In this document: positions 1 through 9,035 of the stretch, piece after piece
Position numbering within the stretch: position 1 is the stretch's first letter
Layout: every line of letters starts with the position of its first letter
DNA from: Arthrobacter bambusae
GTDB lineage: Bacteria > Actinomycetota > Actinomycetes > Actinomycetales > Micrococcaceae
DNA: 64,000 bases
Direction: 5' to 3'
Assembly (NCBI RefSeq): GCF_030812595.1
Contig: NZ_JAUSSZ010000005.1
Span: forward strand, 1 to 64,000
Notes under the pieces: generated by a model
Database searches by the model: none
The model's input: the letters and a program-made list of their open reading frames with translations, nothing else
What the model was told of the DNA's origin: nothing
Translations under genes and position numbers: made by a program

Positions 1-435
1 TGGACCACCGGCGGCGTCAAAGCACCCGTGGCCTCCACGATTGCCCACACCGGCACCGGTTCGGCGTTGCTGGGCCTGGCATCCGGTGCCGAGCCATTGG
101 GCGACAGCAGCCTGTCCCAGACCATCACCGTTCCGGCCACCGGGACATCCACGCTGTCCTTCTGGTACCAGCCCCACAGCCAGGAAGACCCCTGCACCGG
201 AAACGCCTGCCCGTACGACTGGATGGAAGCCCAAGTCCGATCCACCACCGGCACCACCCTGGCCAGCCTGCTCAAGCTCTGCAACAACAACGGCACCTGG
301 ACCCAGTTCAGCGCCGACCTCACCGCCTACAAAGGCCAGACCATCACCCTCTGGTTCAACGTCCACCTCGACGGTTCCAACCCTGCCGACGACACGTGGA
401 TGTACCTCGACGACGTCACGCTCACCAACGGCTGA
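1..435 (+). CDS. C-terminal part of a secreted/surface protein (jelly-roll-like domain)
   Basis: The reading frame is open from the first base, so the true start lies outside the window; 144 residues are visible. The segment is rich in Thr, Ser, Asn and Trp and ends in a beta-sandwich-type pattern (SFWYQPHS, then WTQFSADLTAYKGQTITLWF, then WMYLDDVTL). That pattern is common in C-terminal binding or MAM-like domains appended to secreted peptidases and glycosidases of actinobacteria. Two cysteines (DPCTGNACPY) are close enough to form a disulfide, which suits an exported protein. The upstream catalytic part is missing, so the enzyme class cannot be named. A GTG at position 28 is in frame but is almost certainly internal. 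Confidence 0.7.
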   Translation, partial: WTTGGVKAPVASTIAHTGTGSALLGLASGAEPLGDSSLSQTITVPATGTSTLSFWYQPHSQEDPCTGNACPYDWMEAQVRSTTGTTLASLLKLCNNNGTWTQFSADLTAYKGQTITLWFNVHLDGSNPADDTWMYLDDVTLTNG

Positions 436-460
436 CCCCGCGAAAGAACCAGACGCCAAA

Positions 461-491
461 AATCCCCGCCAGCACGCGGCTGACGGGGATT
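461..491 (-). terminator. Intrinsic terminator of tRNA-Asn, possibly bidirectional
   Basis: AATCCCCG at 461-468 pairs with CGGGGATT at 484-491, with an inner CAGC/GCTG extension. On the minus strand the stem is followed directly by a TTTTT run, so it is best oriented to end the tRNA-Asn transcript. It also lies just past the stop of the plus-strand partial gene. Confidence 0.8.
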
Positions 492-502
492 CCGACTCGG
501 AG

Positions 503-575
503 CTCCTCCGACTGGACTTGAACCAGTAACCCTTCGATTAACAGTCGAATGCTCTGCCAATTGAGCTACGGAGGA
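503..575 (-). tRNA. tRNA-Asn (anticodon GTT)
   Basis: Read on the minus strand, this 73-nt gene has a 7-bp acceptor stem (TCCTCCG at the 5' end, CGGAGGA at the 3' side), a D-arm beginning TAGCTCAATTGGCAGAGCA, an anticodon loop CTGTTAA giving anticodon GTT, and a T-loop GGTTCAAGTCC. The discriminator base is G and CCA is not encoded. The cloverleaf is complete and the anticodon assigns asparagine without ambiguity. It lies downstream of dnaG on the same strand. Confidence 0.96.
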
Positions 576-598
576 ATGAAGCGTGTACAAGCCTAACA

Positions 599-640
599 AA
601 GGGCTGCCGGGAAACGAAATCGGCGCCAGCCGAAGCCCTT
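599..640 (-). terminator. Possible terminator overlapping the dnaG stop codon
   Basis: AAGGGCT on the minus strand (634-640) pairs with AGCCCTT (599-605), and TTTGTT follows. The stem is only 7 bp and the loop is long with inner GC-rich pairing, so it is weaker than the other terminators here. Confidence 0.4.
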
Positions 641-2630
641 AGCCCTCCATACGGAGGGCGCGGCGCTGCATTTCAAGCTCCATGAGTTCCCGGTTGAGGC
701 GTTGGAACTCTTCCGGCTGGGCCGTGGCATCAAGTCGCTGCAGCTGGCCCATCTTGTCCGCCTTGATCCTGGTGATCTGCAATTCGAAAAGCCGCGCCAG
801 GATGTCGCGGCAGTACCGCTGGAGCGCTTCGGGAGTGCTGGCCGGCAGCGGAACGACGGCAAGCTCGGAGACCAAGCCCTGGAGCGGTTCCGGAACCTCC
901 CGGCGAATCCCTTCGACCCAGGCCACGGGGTCTCCCACGTGGGCCAGCCCGGCGGCCCGGATGGCGGTGTGCACAGCAGCATAGGCCGGGGTGACAAAAT
1001 GGGAGGCTTCGAACCGTTCCCACGCTCCGATGTTGGGCACGGCTCCACCGCCCAGCGCAGTTTCGCCGCCTAGGACGGCAGGGTTCTGGATGACCACTTC
1101 GAGGGCCTGCCGTTCCATGGCGGCGATGGGATCCCGCGGATCCGGGCGCATGAAGGCGATGGGAGCAGCCGATGGCGGTGCTGCCGTCGGCTGGCCGGCT
1201 TGGCCCGGCTGGGTGCCGTGGCCGACCCCCGGGGCTCCCGCAGTTCCTGCTGACCCTGCAGTGCCAGCGGTGCCCGTCTCGCCGGAAGCAGCCCGTTTGG
1301 CAGCCAATCCCACGGCCCGGCTGACCTCCTCAATGGGCGTGCCAAGCCAGCCGGCCAACTCCCGGACGTAGGCCGGGCGGATCCCCGAATCACGGATCTG
1401 CGCCACCACCGGTGCCGCCTCACGGAGAGCGGCGACCCGGCCTTCCACGGTATCGAGGTTGTGGCGTTTGAGTGAGGCCCGGATCGCGAATTCGAAGAGC
1501 GGCCGGCGGGTGCCGATCAAGTCCCGAACAGCCTCGTCCCCCTTGAGTTGGCGCAGGTCGCAGGGATCGGCTCCGCTCGGTTCCACGGCCACGTACGTCT
1601 GGGCGACGAAACGTTGGTCCTCTTCGAAGGCGCGCAGTGCCGCCTTCTGTCCGGCGGCGTCGCCGTCGAAGGTGAAAATGACCTCACCCCCGGTGCCGTC
1701 GTCGGACAGCAAGCGGCGGGCGATCTTAATGTGGTCCGTACCGAATGCCGTACCGCAGGTAGCCACAGCGGTACTGACGCCGGCAAGGTGGCAGGCCATG
1801 ACGTCCGTGTACCCCTCCACCACCACGAGCTGCCGGTTCTTGGCGATGTTCCGCTTGGCGAGATCGATGCCGTAGAGGACCTGGGATTTCTTGTAGAGCA
1901 CAGTCTCCGGAGTGTTCAGGTACTTGGGACCTTGGTCGTCCTCGTAAAGCTTGCGGGCACCGAATCCGATAGTGTCACCGGCAATGTCCCGGATAGGCCA
2001 GATGAGCCGGCCCCGGAAGCGGTCATAGATCCTCTGCTGGTTTCCGGGTCCCCCGGCCGAGAACATCCCCGTCAATTTCAATTCAGCGTCCGTGAATCCG
2101 CGCCCGCGCAGGTGCTTCAGGAGCGAGTCCCAACCCTGCGGCGCGTACCCGACGCCGAACTGTTCGGCTGCGGTCCGATCGAAACCGCGCCCATGCAGGA
2201 AGTTGCGGCCCTCGGCGGCACCTGCCGTGAGTAGTTGGGCACGGAAGAACTCGTCGGCGATCTTGTGGGCATCCAGCAGCCGTTGGCGTTTGCCGACCTC
2301 TTCCCGGCTGGGGCCGGTGCCGCCGTCTTCATAGCGCAGCTCGTAGCCGATCCGGGCAGCGAGCTTCTCCACCGCTTCGTGGAAGGAGCTGTGGTCCATC
2401 TTCTGGACGAAGGAGATGGCATCGCCGTCCTCACCGCAGCCAAAGCAATGGTACCGGCCTACTTGGGGACGGACGGTGAACGACGGCGAGCGCTCGTCGT
2501 GGAAGGGGCAAAGGCCTTTGAAAGTGCCCAGGCCGGCGCCCTTGAGGGTGACGTAGCCGTCCACCACTTCCTTGATATCGGTGCGCTGGCGTACTTCGTC
2601 GATATCTTCACGTTTGATCAGGCCAGCCAC
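639..2630 (-). CDS. dnaG: DNA primase DnaG
   Basis: DnaG synthesises RNA primers at the replication fork. The 663-residue protein has the family order. An N-terminal zinc-binding domain carries C41 and H44 (CPFHDERSPSF) and C62 and C65 (HCFGCG). The polymerase core includes a TOPRIM fold with EGYTDV near residue 272 and DGDAAG near 322, the acidic metal-binding residues. A Gly/Ala/Thr-rich linker lies around residues 450-490, and a C-terminal helicase-interaction domain closes the protein. The start is GTG with AGGATGG upstream. It follows dgt after about 75 bases on the same strand, and dusB lies upstream of both, so the three are probably a core housekeeping block. The low-complexity linker is typical of actinobacterial primases. 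Confidence 0.97.
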   Translation of the reverse strand: MAGLIKREDIDEVRQRTDIKEVVDGYVTLKGAGLGTFKGLCPFHDERSPSFTVRPQVGRYHCFGCGEDGDAISFVQKMDHSSFHEAVEKLAARIGYELRYEDGGTGPSREEVGKRQRLLDAHKIADEFFRAQLLTAGAAEGRNFLHGRGFDRTAAEQFGVGYAPQGWDSLLKHLRGRGFTDAELKLTGMFSAGGPGNQQRIYDRFRGRLIWPIRDIAGDTIGFGARKLYEDDQGPKYLNTPETVLYKKSQVLYGIDLAKRNIAKNRQLVVVEGYTDVMACHLAGVSTAVATCGTAFGTDHIKIARRLLSDDGTGGEVIFTFDGDAAGQKAALRAFEEDQRFVAQTYVAVEPSGADPCDLRQLKGDEAVRDLIGTRRPLFEFAIRASLKRHNLDTVEGRVAALREAAPVVAQIRDSGIRPAYVRELAGWLGTPIEEVSRAVGLAAKRAASGETGTAGTAGSAGTAGAPGVGHGTQPGQAGQPTAAPPSAAPIAFMRPDPRDPIAAMERQALEVVIQNPAVLGGETALGGGAVPNIGAWERFEASHFVTPAYAAVHTAIRAAGLAHVGDPVAWVEGIRREVPEPLQGLVSELAVVPLPASTPEALQRYCRDILARLFELQITRIKADKMGQLQRLDATAQPEEFQRLNRELMELEMQRRALRMEG

Positions 2631-2705
2631 GTCACCATCCTAGTCCTCCGCGTGGCCAGCCCCTGCGCGGACAGCCCCGGGGACGGCCGACAACTCGACG
2701 ACGGC

Positions 2706-4016
2706 CTACCAGAGCGAGGGCAGGCTACCCACCAAACGTTCGTACATCGCCAGCGCCGAAGCATCCGTCAGGGACGCCACCTGGTCGACGACGACGCGAA
2801 GGCGGGCGCCGTCGTCGGGAGCGTCCCGCCAGTCCGCGGCGAACATTGGTTCCAGGTGCCGGTCTCCGCTCGCGTTGAGTACGCCAACGAGGGCATGCAG
2901 GACTTCGCGCTGCCGCTCATAGACGGGCTGCCGATGGTCGGTGGAGATCACGAACGTCGTGGCAAGGCCCTTCATGGCGGCGATCTCCGTGACGGTTTCC
3001 TCGGGAACCATGAGTTCGGCGCCGTAGCGCGTGAGGCGGTCCGGGCCGAAGTGGGCGCGAGTGGTCTCCAGGGCGCTCTGGCAGAACCGGCCGATCAGCT
3101 GGCTGGTCATGTCCTTCAGCGCAGCCATCGCCTTGCGGCTGCCATCGGCCTCGCGTACCCACACGCTCGTGGCTTCGAGGCGGGCAAGGGCGGCGTCGAT
3201 TTCCGCAGGATCGTTGTGGGGCAGGTACCACTGCTTGGTGTACCCCACCACGCGGGCACGGTGATCAGGATTGTCCAGCCACTTCAGCTGGAAATGGCCG
3301 GCAACGATGGCGTCCTCAACGTCGTGGACGGAGTACGAGATATCGTCGGCCAGGTCCATCACTTGGGCCTCGATGCAGGAGCGGTTGCCCGGAGCCCCGT
3401 CACGAAGCCAGGCAAAAACGGGCAGATCGTCTTCATAGGCACCGAATTTGCTGCTCCGCTGTCCGTGGATGACGGGGGCATCGACGGCGGACCACGGGTA
3501 TTTGGACGCGGCGTCAAGGCTGGCGCGGGTCAGGTTCAGGCCCGCGGGACGGCCGTCGGCGGTGAGCACCTTGGGCTCAAGGCGGGTCAGGAGGCGCAGC
3601 GTCTGGGCGTTGCCTTCGAAGCCTCCGATTCCGTGGGCTACCTCGTTGAGGGCGGATTCCCCGTTGTGCCCGAAAGGCGGGTGGCCAAGATCGTGGCTCA
3701 GGCACGCGGTGTCCACAACATCCGGATCGCAACCTAGCGCGCGGCCCAACTCGCGGCCCACCTGGGCGACTTCAAGGCTGTGGGTCAGCCGGGTCCGGAC
3801 GAAATCGTCGGTATCCGGGGCCACCACTTGGGTCTTCGCCCCGAGCCGCCGGAGGGCAGAGGAATGCAATACCCTCGCCCGGTCCCTCTCGAAGTCCGAG
3901 CGGTAGGTATTCTTCCGGGGTTCCTGGACCCAGCGTGCCGAGTCGGCCTCCACATAGCCTGGAATACCCGTCGCGTTTTCGGCCGGGCGTGCTGCAGACA
4001 TCGCTTCAGTTCCCAT
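2706..4016 (-). CDS. dgt: Deoxyguanosinetriphosphate triphosphohydrolase-like protein
   Basis: Members of this HD-domain family hydrolyse dNTPs to deoxynucleoside and triphosphate and help keep nucleotide pools in balance. With the start chosen here the protein has 436 residues. The metal-binding signature is intact: H79 in LTHS, then H108-D109 in SHDLGHPPFGHNGE, followed by further His residues. The chosen ATG has AGGAGG nine bases upstream; longer starts back to 4052 are open but have no comparable ribosome binding site. It lies between dusB and dnaG on the same strand. Actinobacterial members are often annotated only as dGTPase-like because the preferred nucleotide varies. Confidence 0.93.
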   Translation of the reverse strand: MGTEAMSAARPAENATGIPGYVEADSARWVQEPRKNTYRSDFERDRARVLHSSALRRLGAKTQVVAPDTDDFVRTRLTHSLEVAQVGRELGRALGCDPDVVDTACLSHDLGHPPFGHNGESALNEVAHGIGGFEGNAQTLRLLTRLEPKVLTADGRPAGLNLTRASLDAASKYPWSAVDAPVIHGQRSSKFGAYEDDLPVFAWLRDGAPGNRSCIEAQVMDLADDISYSVHDVEDAIVAGHFQLKWLDNPDHRARVVGYTKQWYLPHNDPAEIDAALARLEATSVWVREADGSRKAMAALKDMTSQLIGRFCQSALETTRAHFGPDRLTRYGAELMVPEETVTEIAAMKGLATTFVISTDHRQPVYERQREVLHALVGVLNASGDRHLEPMFAADWRDAPDDGARLRVVVDQVASLTDASALAMYERLVGSLPSLW

Positions 4017-4129
4017 GGGCATCCGCCTCCTCCGCTTGCCGTGCACCAGCATCTCTGCAGCCAGTGCCTATGGAGCCAGTTTTCCATGACTCTGGCTGTG
4101 CGCGTGCACGCGGCGATCCGGGCCGCGCT

Positions 4130-5311
4130 TTAGCCGCCCGAGACGTCCAGCTCGGCTGCGGCGATATCGCGCGTCTGATCCGCGTCCATCTGCCGGCTGA
4201 GCAGCCAGTCCTTGGGCAACGCCGGCTTCTTGGGGGAACCTGCGCGTCCGCGCGGGCCCTCCGAGTCGACGCCCGGGTACGGCAAGTCCATATCCAGTTC
4301 GTCCAGCAGCTCGCGCAAAACCTCGAGGGTCGGAACGGTGGCAAGTTTGGCGCGCAGTTCCCCGCCAACGACGTAGCCCTTGAAGTACCAGGCCATATGC
4401 TTGCGGATCTCGCGCAGCGCCTTGTACTCGTCGTTGCCGAAGGTTTCGATCATGAGCTCGGCATGCCGGTAGACGCCGTCGGCTACCTCGCGCAGGCCCG
4501 GACGGTGGCGCCGCTCGCTTCCTTCGAAGGCGGCCTGGAGGTCACCGAAGAGCCATGGGCGGCCTTGGCAGCCACGGCCCACTACGACGCCGTCGACGCC
4601 GGTTTCACGCACCATGCGCACTGCGTCTTCGGCGGACCAGATATCGCCGTTGCCCAGGACGGGAATGTCCGGGAGGGCTTCGCGCAGCCGAGCGATGGCG
4701 GACCAGTCGGCCTGGCCGGAGTAGAACTGCGCGGCCGTGCGGCCGTGGAGCGCGACGGCGGCAACGCCGGAATCGCGGGCGATGCGGCCGGCGTCGAGGT
4801 AGGTGAGGTGGTCCTCGTCGATGCCCTTGCGCATCTTGATGGTCAGCGGGATATCGCCTTTGGAGGCTTCCTTGACAGCGGTCTGGACGATGGAGGTGAA
4901 GAGGTCGATCTTCCAGGGAAGCGCGGATCCGCCACCGCGCCGGGTGACCTTGGGCACGGGACAGCCGAAGTTGAGGTCGATGTGGTCCGCCCGGTCTTCT
5001 TCAACGAGCATGCGCACGGCCTGGCCCACGGTGACGGGGTCCACGCCGTACAACTGCACGGAACGGACCTTTTCGTCGTCGTCGTGGGAGATGATGCGCA
5101 ACGATTCCGGGGTACGCTCCACCAGCGCACGGGAGGTCACCATCTCCGCGACGTACAGGCCACCGCCGTATTCACGGCACAGCCGGCGGAAGGCCGAGTT
5201 GGTGATACCGGCCATCGGCGCAAGGATCACAGGGGTGTCCACGGTGATCCGGCCGAGCTGCAGCGGGGGCAGTTCAAGCTTGGGCGAAGGGGGCGTTGCT
5301 ACTACAGTCAC
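4130..5311 (-). CDS. dusB: tRNA-dihydrouridine synthase (DusB-like)
   Basis: The enzyme reduces specific uridines of the tRNA D-loop to dihydrouridine using FMN and NAD(P)H. The 393-residue protein shows the TIM-barrel features of the Dus family. APMAGITNSAFRR (from residue 31) lies in the FMN site. NFGCPVPKV carries the catalytic cysteine near residue 117. An NGDIWSAEDA segment and VVVGRGCQGRPWLF follow toward the C-terminus. A GTG start with GGACGG upstream gives the expected N-terminus. About 30 residues at the C-terminus are extra and poorly conserved in type. It heads the dusB-dgt-dnaG series. The DusB versus DusA/C choice rests on overall pattern only. Confidence 0.92.
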   Translation of the reverse strand: MTVVATPPSPKLELPPLQLGRITVDTPVILAPMAGITNSAFRRLCREYGGGLYVAEMVTSRALVERTPESLRIISHDDDEKVRSVQLYGVDPVTVGQAVRMLVEEDRADHIDLNFGCPVPKVTRRGGGSALPWKIDLFTSIVQTAVKEASKGDIPLTIKMRKGIDEDHLTYLDAGRIARDSGVAAVALHGRTAAQFYSGQADWSAIARLREALPDIPVLGNGDIWSAEDAVRMVRETGVDGVVVGRGCQGRPWLFGDLQAAFEGSERRHRPGLREVADGVYRHAELMIETFGNDEYKALREIRKHMAWYFKGYVVGGELRAKLATVPTLEVLRELLDELDMDLPYPGVDSEGPRGRAGSPKKPALPKDWLLSRQMDADQTRDIAAAELDVSGG

Positions 5312-5343
5312 CCGTCCATTGTCTCAGACTGGGCAGGCTCAAT

Positions 5344-5401
5344 ACGTGGGTGCGGGCCCACGGCTGCGGTCGGGAACGCAGCTCCCGGCCCGCACCCACG
5401 T
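5344..5401 (-). terminator. Strong two-tier hairpin after the DesR-like regulator gene
   Basis: A perfect 15-bp inverted repeat (5344-5358 with 5387-5401) encloses a second 6-bp stem (GCTGCG 5363-5368 with CGCAGC 5377-5382). It lies between the end of the response regulator gene and the start of dusB, so it probably ends the ABC/two-component operon. There is no clear U-tract, which is usual in high-GC actinobacteria. Confidence 0.75.
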
Positions 5402-5416
5402 TCTCGGCACAAGAAC

Positions 5417-6028
5417 TCAGAGCAGCCAGCCGTTGTCTTCGGCGATCCGCGCGGCCTCGGCCCGGGTACGGCCCCCGGTTTTCGCCATGGCCGCGGACAA
5501 GTAATTCCGCACTGTCCCTTCGGAAAGCATCGCCGACTTCGCAATGTCGGCCACCGTTCCGCCGTCGGATGCTGCCTTGAGCACCTCGCCCTCGCGTTCG
5601 GTCAGCGGACTGTCCCCCGCGGTCAAGGATTCGGCAGCGAGCACGGGGTCCACTACCCTCAGCCCCTGGTGGACGCGGCGCACCGCTTCGGCCAATTGCC
5701 GGGCTGGCGTGTCCTTGACGACGAATCCGGAGGCACCGGCCTGCATGGCGCGCTTGAGGTAGCCTGGCCGCCCGAAGGTGGTGACCATGAGGACCCGGCA
5801 CGACGGCGCGGCCCGCCGCACGGCCGCTGCCGCGCTGATCCCGTCCAGGCCGGGCATCTCGACGTCGAGCATTGCCACGTCGGCGCGGTGCTCGACGACG
5901 GCGGCAGCCACCCCGGTCCCGTCGCCCAGTTCAGCGACCACCTCGATGTCCGGTTCCAGCCCGAGCAAAGCCGCGAGTGCTCCACGCACCAATGCCTGGT
6001 CGTCTGCGATCACCAATCGGATGCTCAC
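5417..6028 (-). CDS. NarL/LuxR-family response regulator (DesR-like)
   Basis: This 203-residue protein is a DNA-binding response regulator. The receiver domain covers residues 1-120, with acidic ADD at 8-10 and the phosphoacceptor D55 in MLDVEMPG. The C-terminal LuxR-type helix-turn-helix begins LTEREGEVLKAASDGGTVADIA and ends near residue 200. The GTG start overlaps the stop of the histidine kinase gene by four bases, so the two are translationally coupled. It is the last gene of ATPase-permease-kinase-regulator. A likely target is the palindrome at 9036-9049 upstream of the ATPase gene. Confidence 0.92.
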   Translation of the reverse strand: MSIRLVIADDQALVRGALAALLGLEPDIEVVAELGDGTGVAAAVVEHRADVAMLDVEMPGLDGISAAAAVRRAAPSCRVLMVTTFGRPGYLKRAMQAGASGFVVKDTPARQLAEAVRRVHQGLRVVDPVLAAESLTAGDSPLTEREGEVLKAASDGGTVADIAKSAMLSEGTVRNYLSAAMAKTGGRTRAEAARIAEDNGWLL

Positions 6029-7218
6029 ACCTCCACCGCCAATCTGAACCCTCCCAGGTCACTCGGGCCAATGCTGACTGTTCCCCCGGCGGCACCCACG
6101 CGTTCGCGGATCCCGTCCAGTCCGTTCCCGGAGCGGCCCCCGGAGGCCGGGCCAACGCCGTCGTCCTCCACCAATACGCTCGACGCCGTCAACCGGACGC
6201 GGCAACGCGCGGCGCCGGAATGCCGAACAACGTTCGTGATGCCTTCGCGCAGCACCCAGCCGAAAAGCTCCCGGTGGCGGGCTGGAACCTGTTCCACGGT
6301 TCCCGGCAATTCGGCATCGATCCCGGCCGATTCCAAAGCCGTCCGGGCGACCGCGAGCTCCGCCAGGACGTTGACGCCGCGGTACCCGGCCACCGTGGCG
6401 CGGACGTCGGCGAGCGCACCGCGGGCCAAGTCCTGCACAGCAGAAATCTCGGCGGCTGCCCGGTCCCGGGCAGGGTCGCCTCCGGGAACGGTGTCCAGCA
6501 TCCGGCCGGCCAACTCGGCTTTCACGGCGATCACCGTCAGGGAGTGGCCCAGGATGTCGTGCATGTCCCGGGCCACTCGGCTGCGTTCCGCGGCGACGGC
6601 GGCATCGGCCAGTTCAGTCTGCGCTTCCCGGAGACGTGCGGTCTGCCGGATCAGCCGCGCGAAGGCGGACATCATGAGGCCAAGGGACAAGATGATCCCG
6701 GCCTGGAGCAAGGCCTGCTCACCGTTGCCCGTCACCAGCTGGGTGGAGAAGGACACGAGGGACAAGCTGACAATGAGGAAGAAGTCCATGCGTGGCGGAA
6801 GGGACGTCATGGCGATGGCGCACGCAAGGAACGTCCAGGTCCACAAGGCGTCCCTTCCGAGGAGGAGGACGATCACGCCGTTCAGCACCAGGAGGATGCA
6901 GACACACACGACGCCCGTCCGGACGCCCAGGCGCCAACTGAGCTGGGGCAGGAAGACATAGGCGGCGAAGAACACGATCAGGGATGCCGAAGCCGCCGCT
7001 TTCCAAGCCAGCGGCTCGTCCACGGACCACACGGTGTTCCACGTCGGCCACGCCCAAAGCAGGATGGAGAGGCCCGCACCGATGAACCAGCCTCGTGGCC
7101 CCGGGGAGCTGAACACCGGCCCGCGGGCGCGGAACACCGAACCACTGAACACCGGGCCGCGGGGCCCCTTTCCGGTGGGCACCTCCCTGAACGAGGCTCC
7201 GCGTTCTTTGCTGGTCAT
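6025..7218 (-). CDS. Membrane sensor histidine kinase, DesK type
   Basis: The 397-residue protein is the sensor partner of the downstream regulator. It has a Gly/Pro/Phe-rich N-terminal tail with a repeated GPVFS element, then about five membrane segments between residues 45 and 190 with only short loops. A HisKA_3-type dimerisation domain follows with the phosphoacceptor near residue 220 in RDMHDILGHSL, and a compact ATPase domain ends with VEDDGVGP and GNGLDGIRERV. No extracellular sensory domain is visible, so the signal is probably sensed in or at the membrane. The chosen ATG has GGGTGG upstream; a GTG nine bases earlier is possible. It follows the ABC permease after 21 bases. Confidence 0.9.
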   Translation of the reverse strand: MTSKERGASFREVPTGKGPRGPVFSGSVFRARGPVFSSPGPRGWFIGAGLSILLWAWPTWNTVWSVDEPLAWKAAASASLIVFFAAYVFLPQLSWRLGVRTGVVCVCILLVLNGVIVLLLGRDALWTWTFLACAIAMTSLPPRMDFFLIVSLSLVSFSTQLVTGNGEQALLQAGIILSLGLMMSAFARLIRQTARLREAQTELADAAVAAERSRVARDMHDILGHSLTVIAVKAELAGRMLDTVPGGDPARDRAAAEISAVQDLARGALADVRATVAGYRGVNVLAELAVARTALESAGIDAELPGTVEQVPARHRELFGWVLREGITNVVRHSGAARCRVRLTASSVLVEDDGVGPASGGRSGNGLDGIRERVGAAGGTVSIGPSDLGGFRLAVEV

Positions 7219-7239
7219 GGTGCCCACCCTAGCGGCCGA

Positions 7240-8016
7240 TCAGACACGTTTCGTGTCGCGGCGGAACGCCATCGCGGCCCCGGCCACGAAGATCACGAGC
7301 CAGATGACCACGTTGACGATCCACGCCCAATCGAACTCCCCGGTAATGGGACTGCGGGCCAATTGCCCGATTCCGTATGCGGGCGTGAACTTGGCGATGT
7401 TCCCGAAGGTCTCCCCCATGATCTCGATCGGCATGAACAGTCCACCGAGCATGGCCAGGATCGCCAGGGCCGGGCCGAGGATCTGCATGACGTTCTGGCT
7501 CGGCATGAGGTATCCGACGAACAAGCCAAGGGCCGCGAAGACCAGGGAACCCAGCCAAGCCACCAACCCCGCTGTGAGCCACGTCTGGGCATCCATGGTG
7601 ACACCGGCCAGCGCACCGATGACGAACTGGGCCACGACGGCAAGCAGGGACAGCGTCAGCGCGGCCATGGCTTTCACCGCAATGTACGCACCGGGAAGCA
7701 GGGGCGTGAGGCGAAGCTGGCGGCTCCACCCCTGGGCACGTTCCACTGCCACTTGGCTCCCGGCGCCGGTAGCGGCGGTCATCGCGGCGTACACGGTGAG
7801 GCTGATGAGGATGTACTGGCCGTAGCTGTGCCCGTTGGGCAGGAGCTTGTCCTTGTTGGAGAGGCCGAAAATAAAGAAGAAGACCGCAGGCATGAAGACC
7901 GTGAAAATGATGGTCCGCCGGTTCCGGAGCATCCGCTTGATCTCGATCCAGAGGAACGTGCGGTTGACCCCGCCGGTGGACGGCTTCCGGTCCTGGACGA
8001 CTGTTGCCGTGCTCAT
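7240..8016 (-). CDS. ABC-2 type transporter permease
   Basis: This 258-residue membrane protein has about six hydrophobic spans. It begins with a cytoplasmic segment ending in RTFLWIEIKRMLRNRRTIIFTVFMP, which is typical of ABC-2 exporters of drugs or lipids. The ATG overlaps the stop of the ATPase gene by four bases and has GAAGGAG upstream. Together with the adjacent ATPase it should form a two-gene exporter with two copies of each subunit. The attached DesK/DesR-like system suggests induction by a membrane-active compound, as in antimicrobial-resistance modules of Firmicutes and actinobacteria. The substrate cannot be read from sequence. Confidence 0.9.
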   Translation of the reverse strand: MSTATVVQDRKPSTGGVNRTFLWIEIKRMLRNRRTIIFTVFMPAVFFFIFGLSNKDKLLPNGHSYGQYILISLTVYAAMTAATGAGSQVAVERAQGWSRQLRLTPLLPGAYIAVKAMAALTLSLLAVVAQFVIGALAGVTMDAQTWLTAGLVAWLGSLVFAALGLFVGYLMPSQNVMQILGPALAILAMLGGLFMPIEIMGETFGNIAKFTPAYGIGQLARSPITGEFDWAWIVNVVIWLVIFVAGAAMAFRRDTKRV

Positions 8017-8951
8017 ACGAGGTCTCCTTCGAAAGTGATGCTCGTGGACTCCGGCGCGGCATCGTCCCCCGTGAGGGCGACGAACGCTTCTTCGAGGTTG
8101 TTGGCCGCCACTTCGACGTCGTGGGCGCCCGTGTTGTTGAGCAGGTACCGCACGACGGCGTCCGAGTCGCCCGTGCGGACCGTGAGGCGGCCGCCGTCGT
8201 ACTCCATGCTTTCGACCGGCGGCATCCCGGCGAGCAGCCCCTGCTCAGTCGCGGCAAGCGATGCCTTGACGGTACGGCCCGAGGCAAGGTTCTTGATCTG
8301 GGCGGCGGTACCGTCGGCAACAATGCTGCCTTGCCGGACCAGGACGATCCGGTCCGCGTAGGCGTCGGCTTCTTCGAGGTAGTGGGTGGCGAAAATGACG
8401 GTGCGTCCGCGCTGGGCATCGGTCCTGATGGCCGTCCAGAAGTCGCGTCGTCCCGCGACGTCCATGCCCGTGGTGGGCTCGTCCAGGATGAGCAAACCAG
8501 GATCGGAGACGAGAGCCATGGCGAAGCGCAGCCGCTGCTGCTGGCCGCCTGAGCACTTCTCCACCCTGCGGTCGGCGATCTCCAGGATGCCCGCCCGCGC
8601 CAGGACTTCGTCCACAGGGCGGGAGGAATCGAACATGGCTGCGTTGAGCTGCACGGTCTCGCGGACGCTGATGTCCCGCAGCAGGCCGCCGGTCTGCATC
8701 ACCGCCGCCACCTGGCCGCGGGCGATGGCTCCCCGGGGAGTGTGGCCGAAGATGGAAACGCTTCCCTGGTCCGGGGCGCTCAATCCGAGGATCATGTCGA
8801 TGGTGGTGGTCTTGCCCGCCCCGTTGGGACCGAGGAACGCCACCACCTCCCCCGGCTGAACGGTAAGGTCAAGGCCGCGGACGGCGTGGACCTTCCCGAA
8901 GCTCTTGTGCAGTCCGGCGGCGTGGACGGCCGGCACGCTCCCTGTTCTCAT
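8013..8951 (-). CDS. ABC transporter ATP-binding protein (drug/lipid exporter type)
   Basis: This 312-residue ATPase powers the permease encoded next. Visible motifs are Walker A GPNGAGKTTT (residues 41-50), the Q-loop region VMQTGG, the signature CSGGQQQRL (from residue 133), Walker B LLILDEPT (from residue 153) and a switch histidine in FATHYLEEAD. An extra C-terminal domain of about 80 residues is typical of DrrA/NatA-type exporter ATPases. The ATG has AAGGAGAG upstream. It is the first gene of a four-gene operon with permease, kinase and regulator. Its upstream region carries the 9036-9049 palindrome. Confidence 0.93.
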   Translation of the reverse strand: MRTGSVPAVHAAGLHKSFGKVHAVRGLDLTVQPGEVVAFLGPNGAGKTTTIDMILGLSAPDQGSVSIFGHTPRGAIARGQVAAVMQTGGLLRDISVRETVQLNAAMFDSSRPVDEVLARAGILEIADRRVEKCSGGQQQRLRFAMALVSDPGLLILDEPTTGMDVAGRRDFWTAIRTDAQRGRTVIFATHYLEEADAYADRIVLVRQGSIVADGTAAQIKNLASGRTVKASLAATEQGLLAGMPPVESMEYDGGRLTVRTGDSDAVVRYLLNNTGAHDVEVAANNLEEAFVALTGDDAAPESTSITFEGDLV

Positions 8952-9035
8952 GACTCTCCTTGGCTTTGGTTTACTCCACTACCCATCAAAGCCGAGATCG
9001 GCGTCCGGCGCCGGGGCGCGTGTCACCAATGAGGG

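Noticed and set aside
3935..6961. A 1008-codon open frame on the plus strand opposite dgt, dusB and the regulator
   Set aside because: It is antisense to well-supported genes and has no recognisable domain; long antisense frames are expected at this GC content.
5872..8361. An 829-codon plus-strand frame opposite the kinase and permease
   Set aside because: Antisense to the two-component and ABC genes, His/Arg/Pro-rich without motifs.
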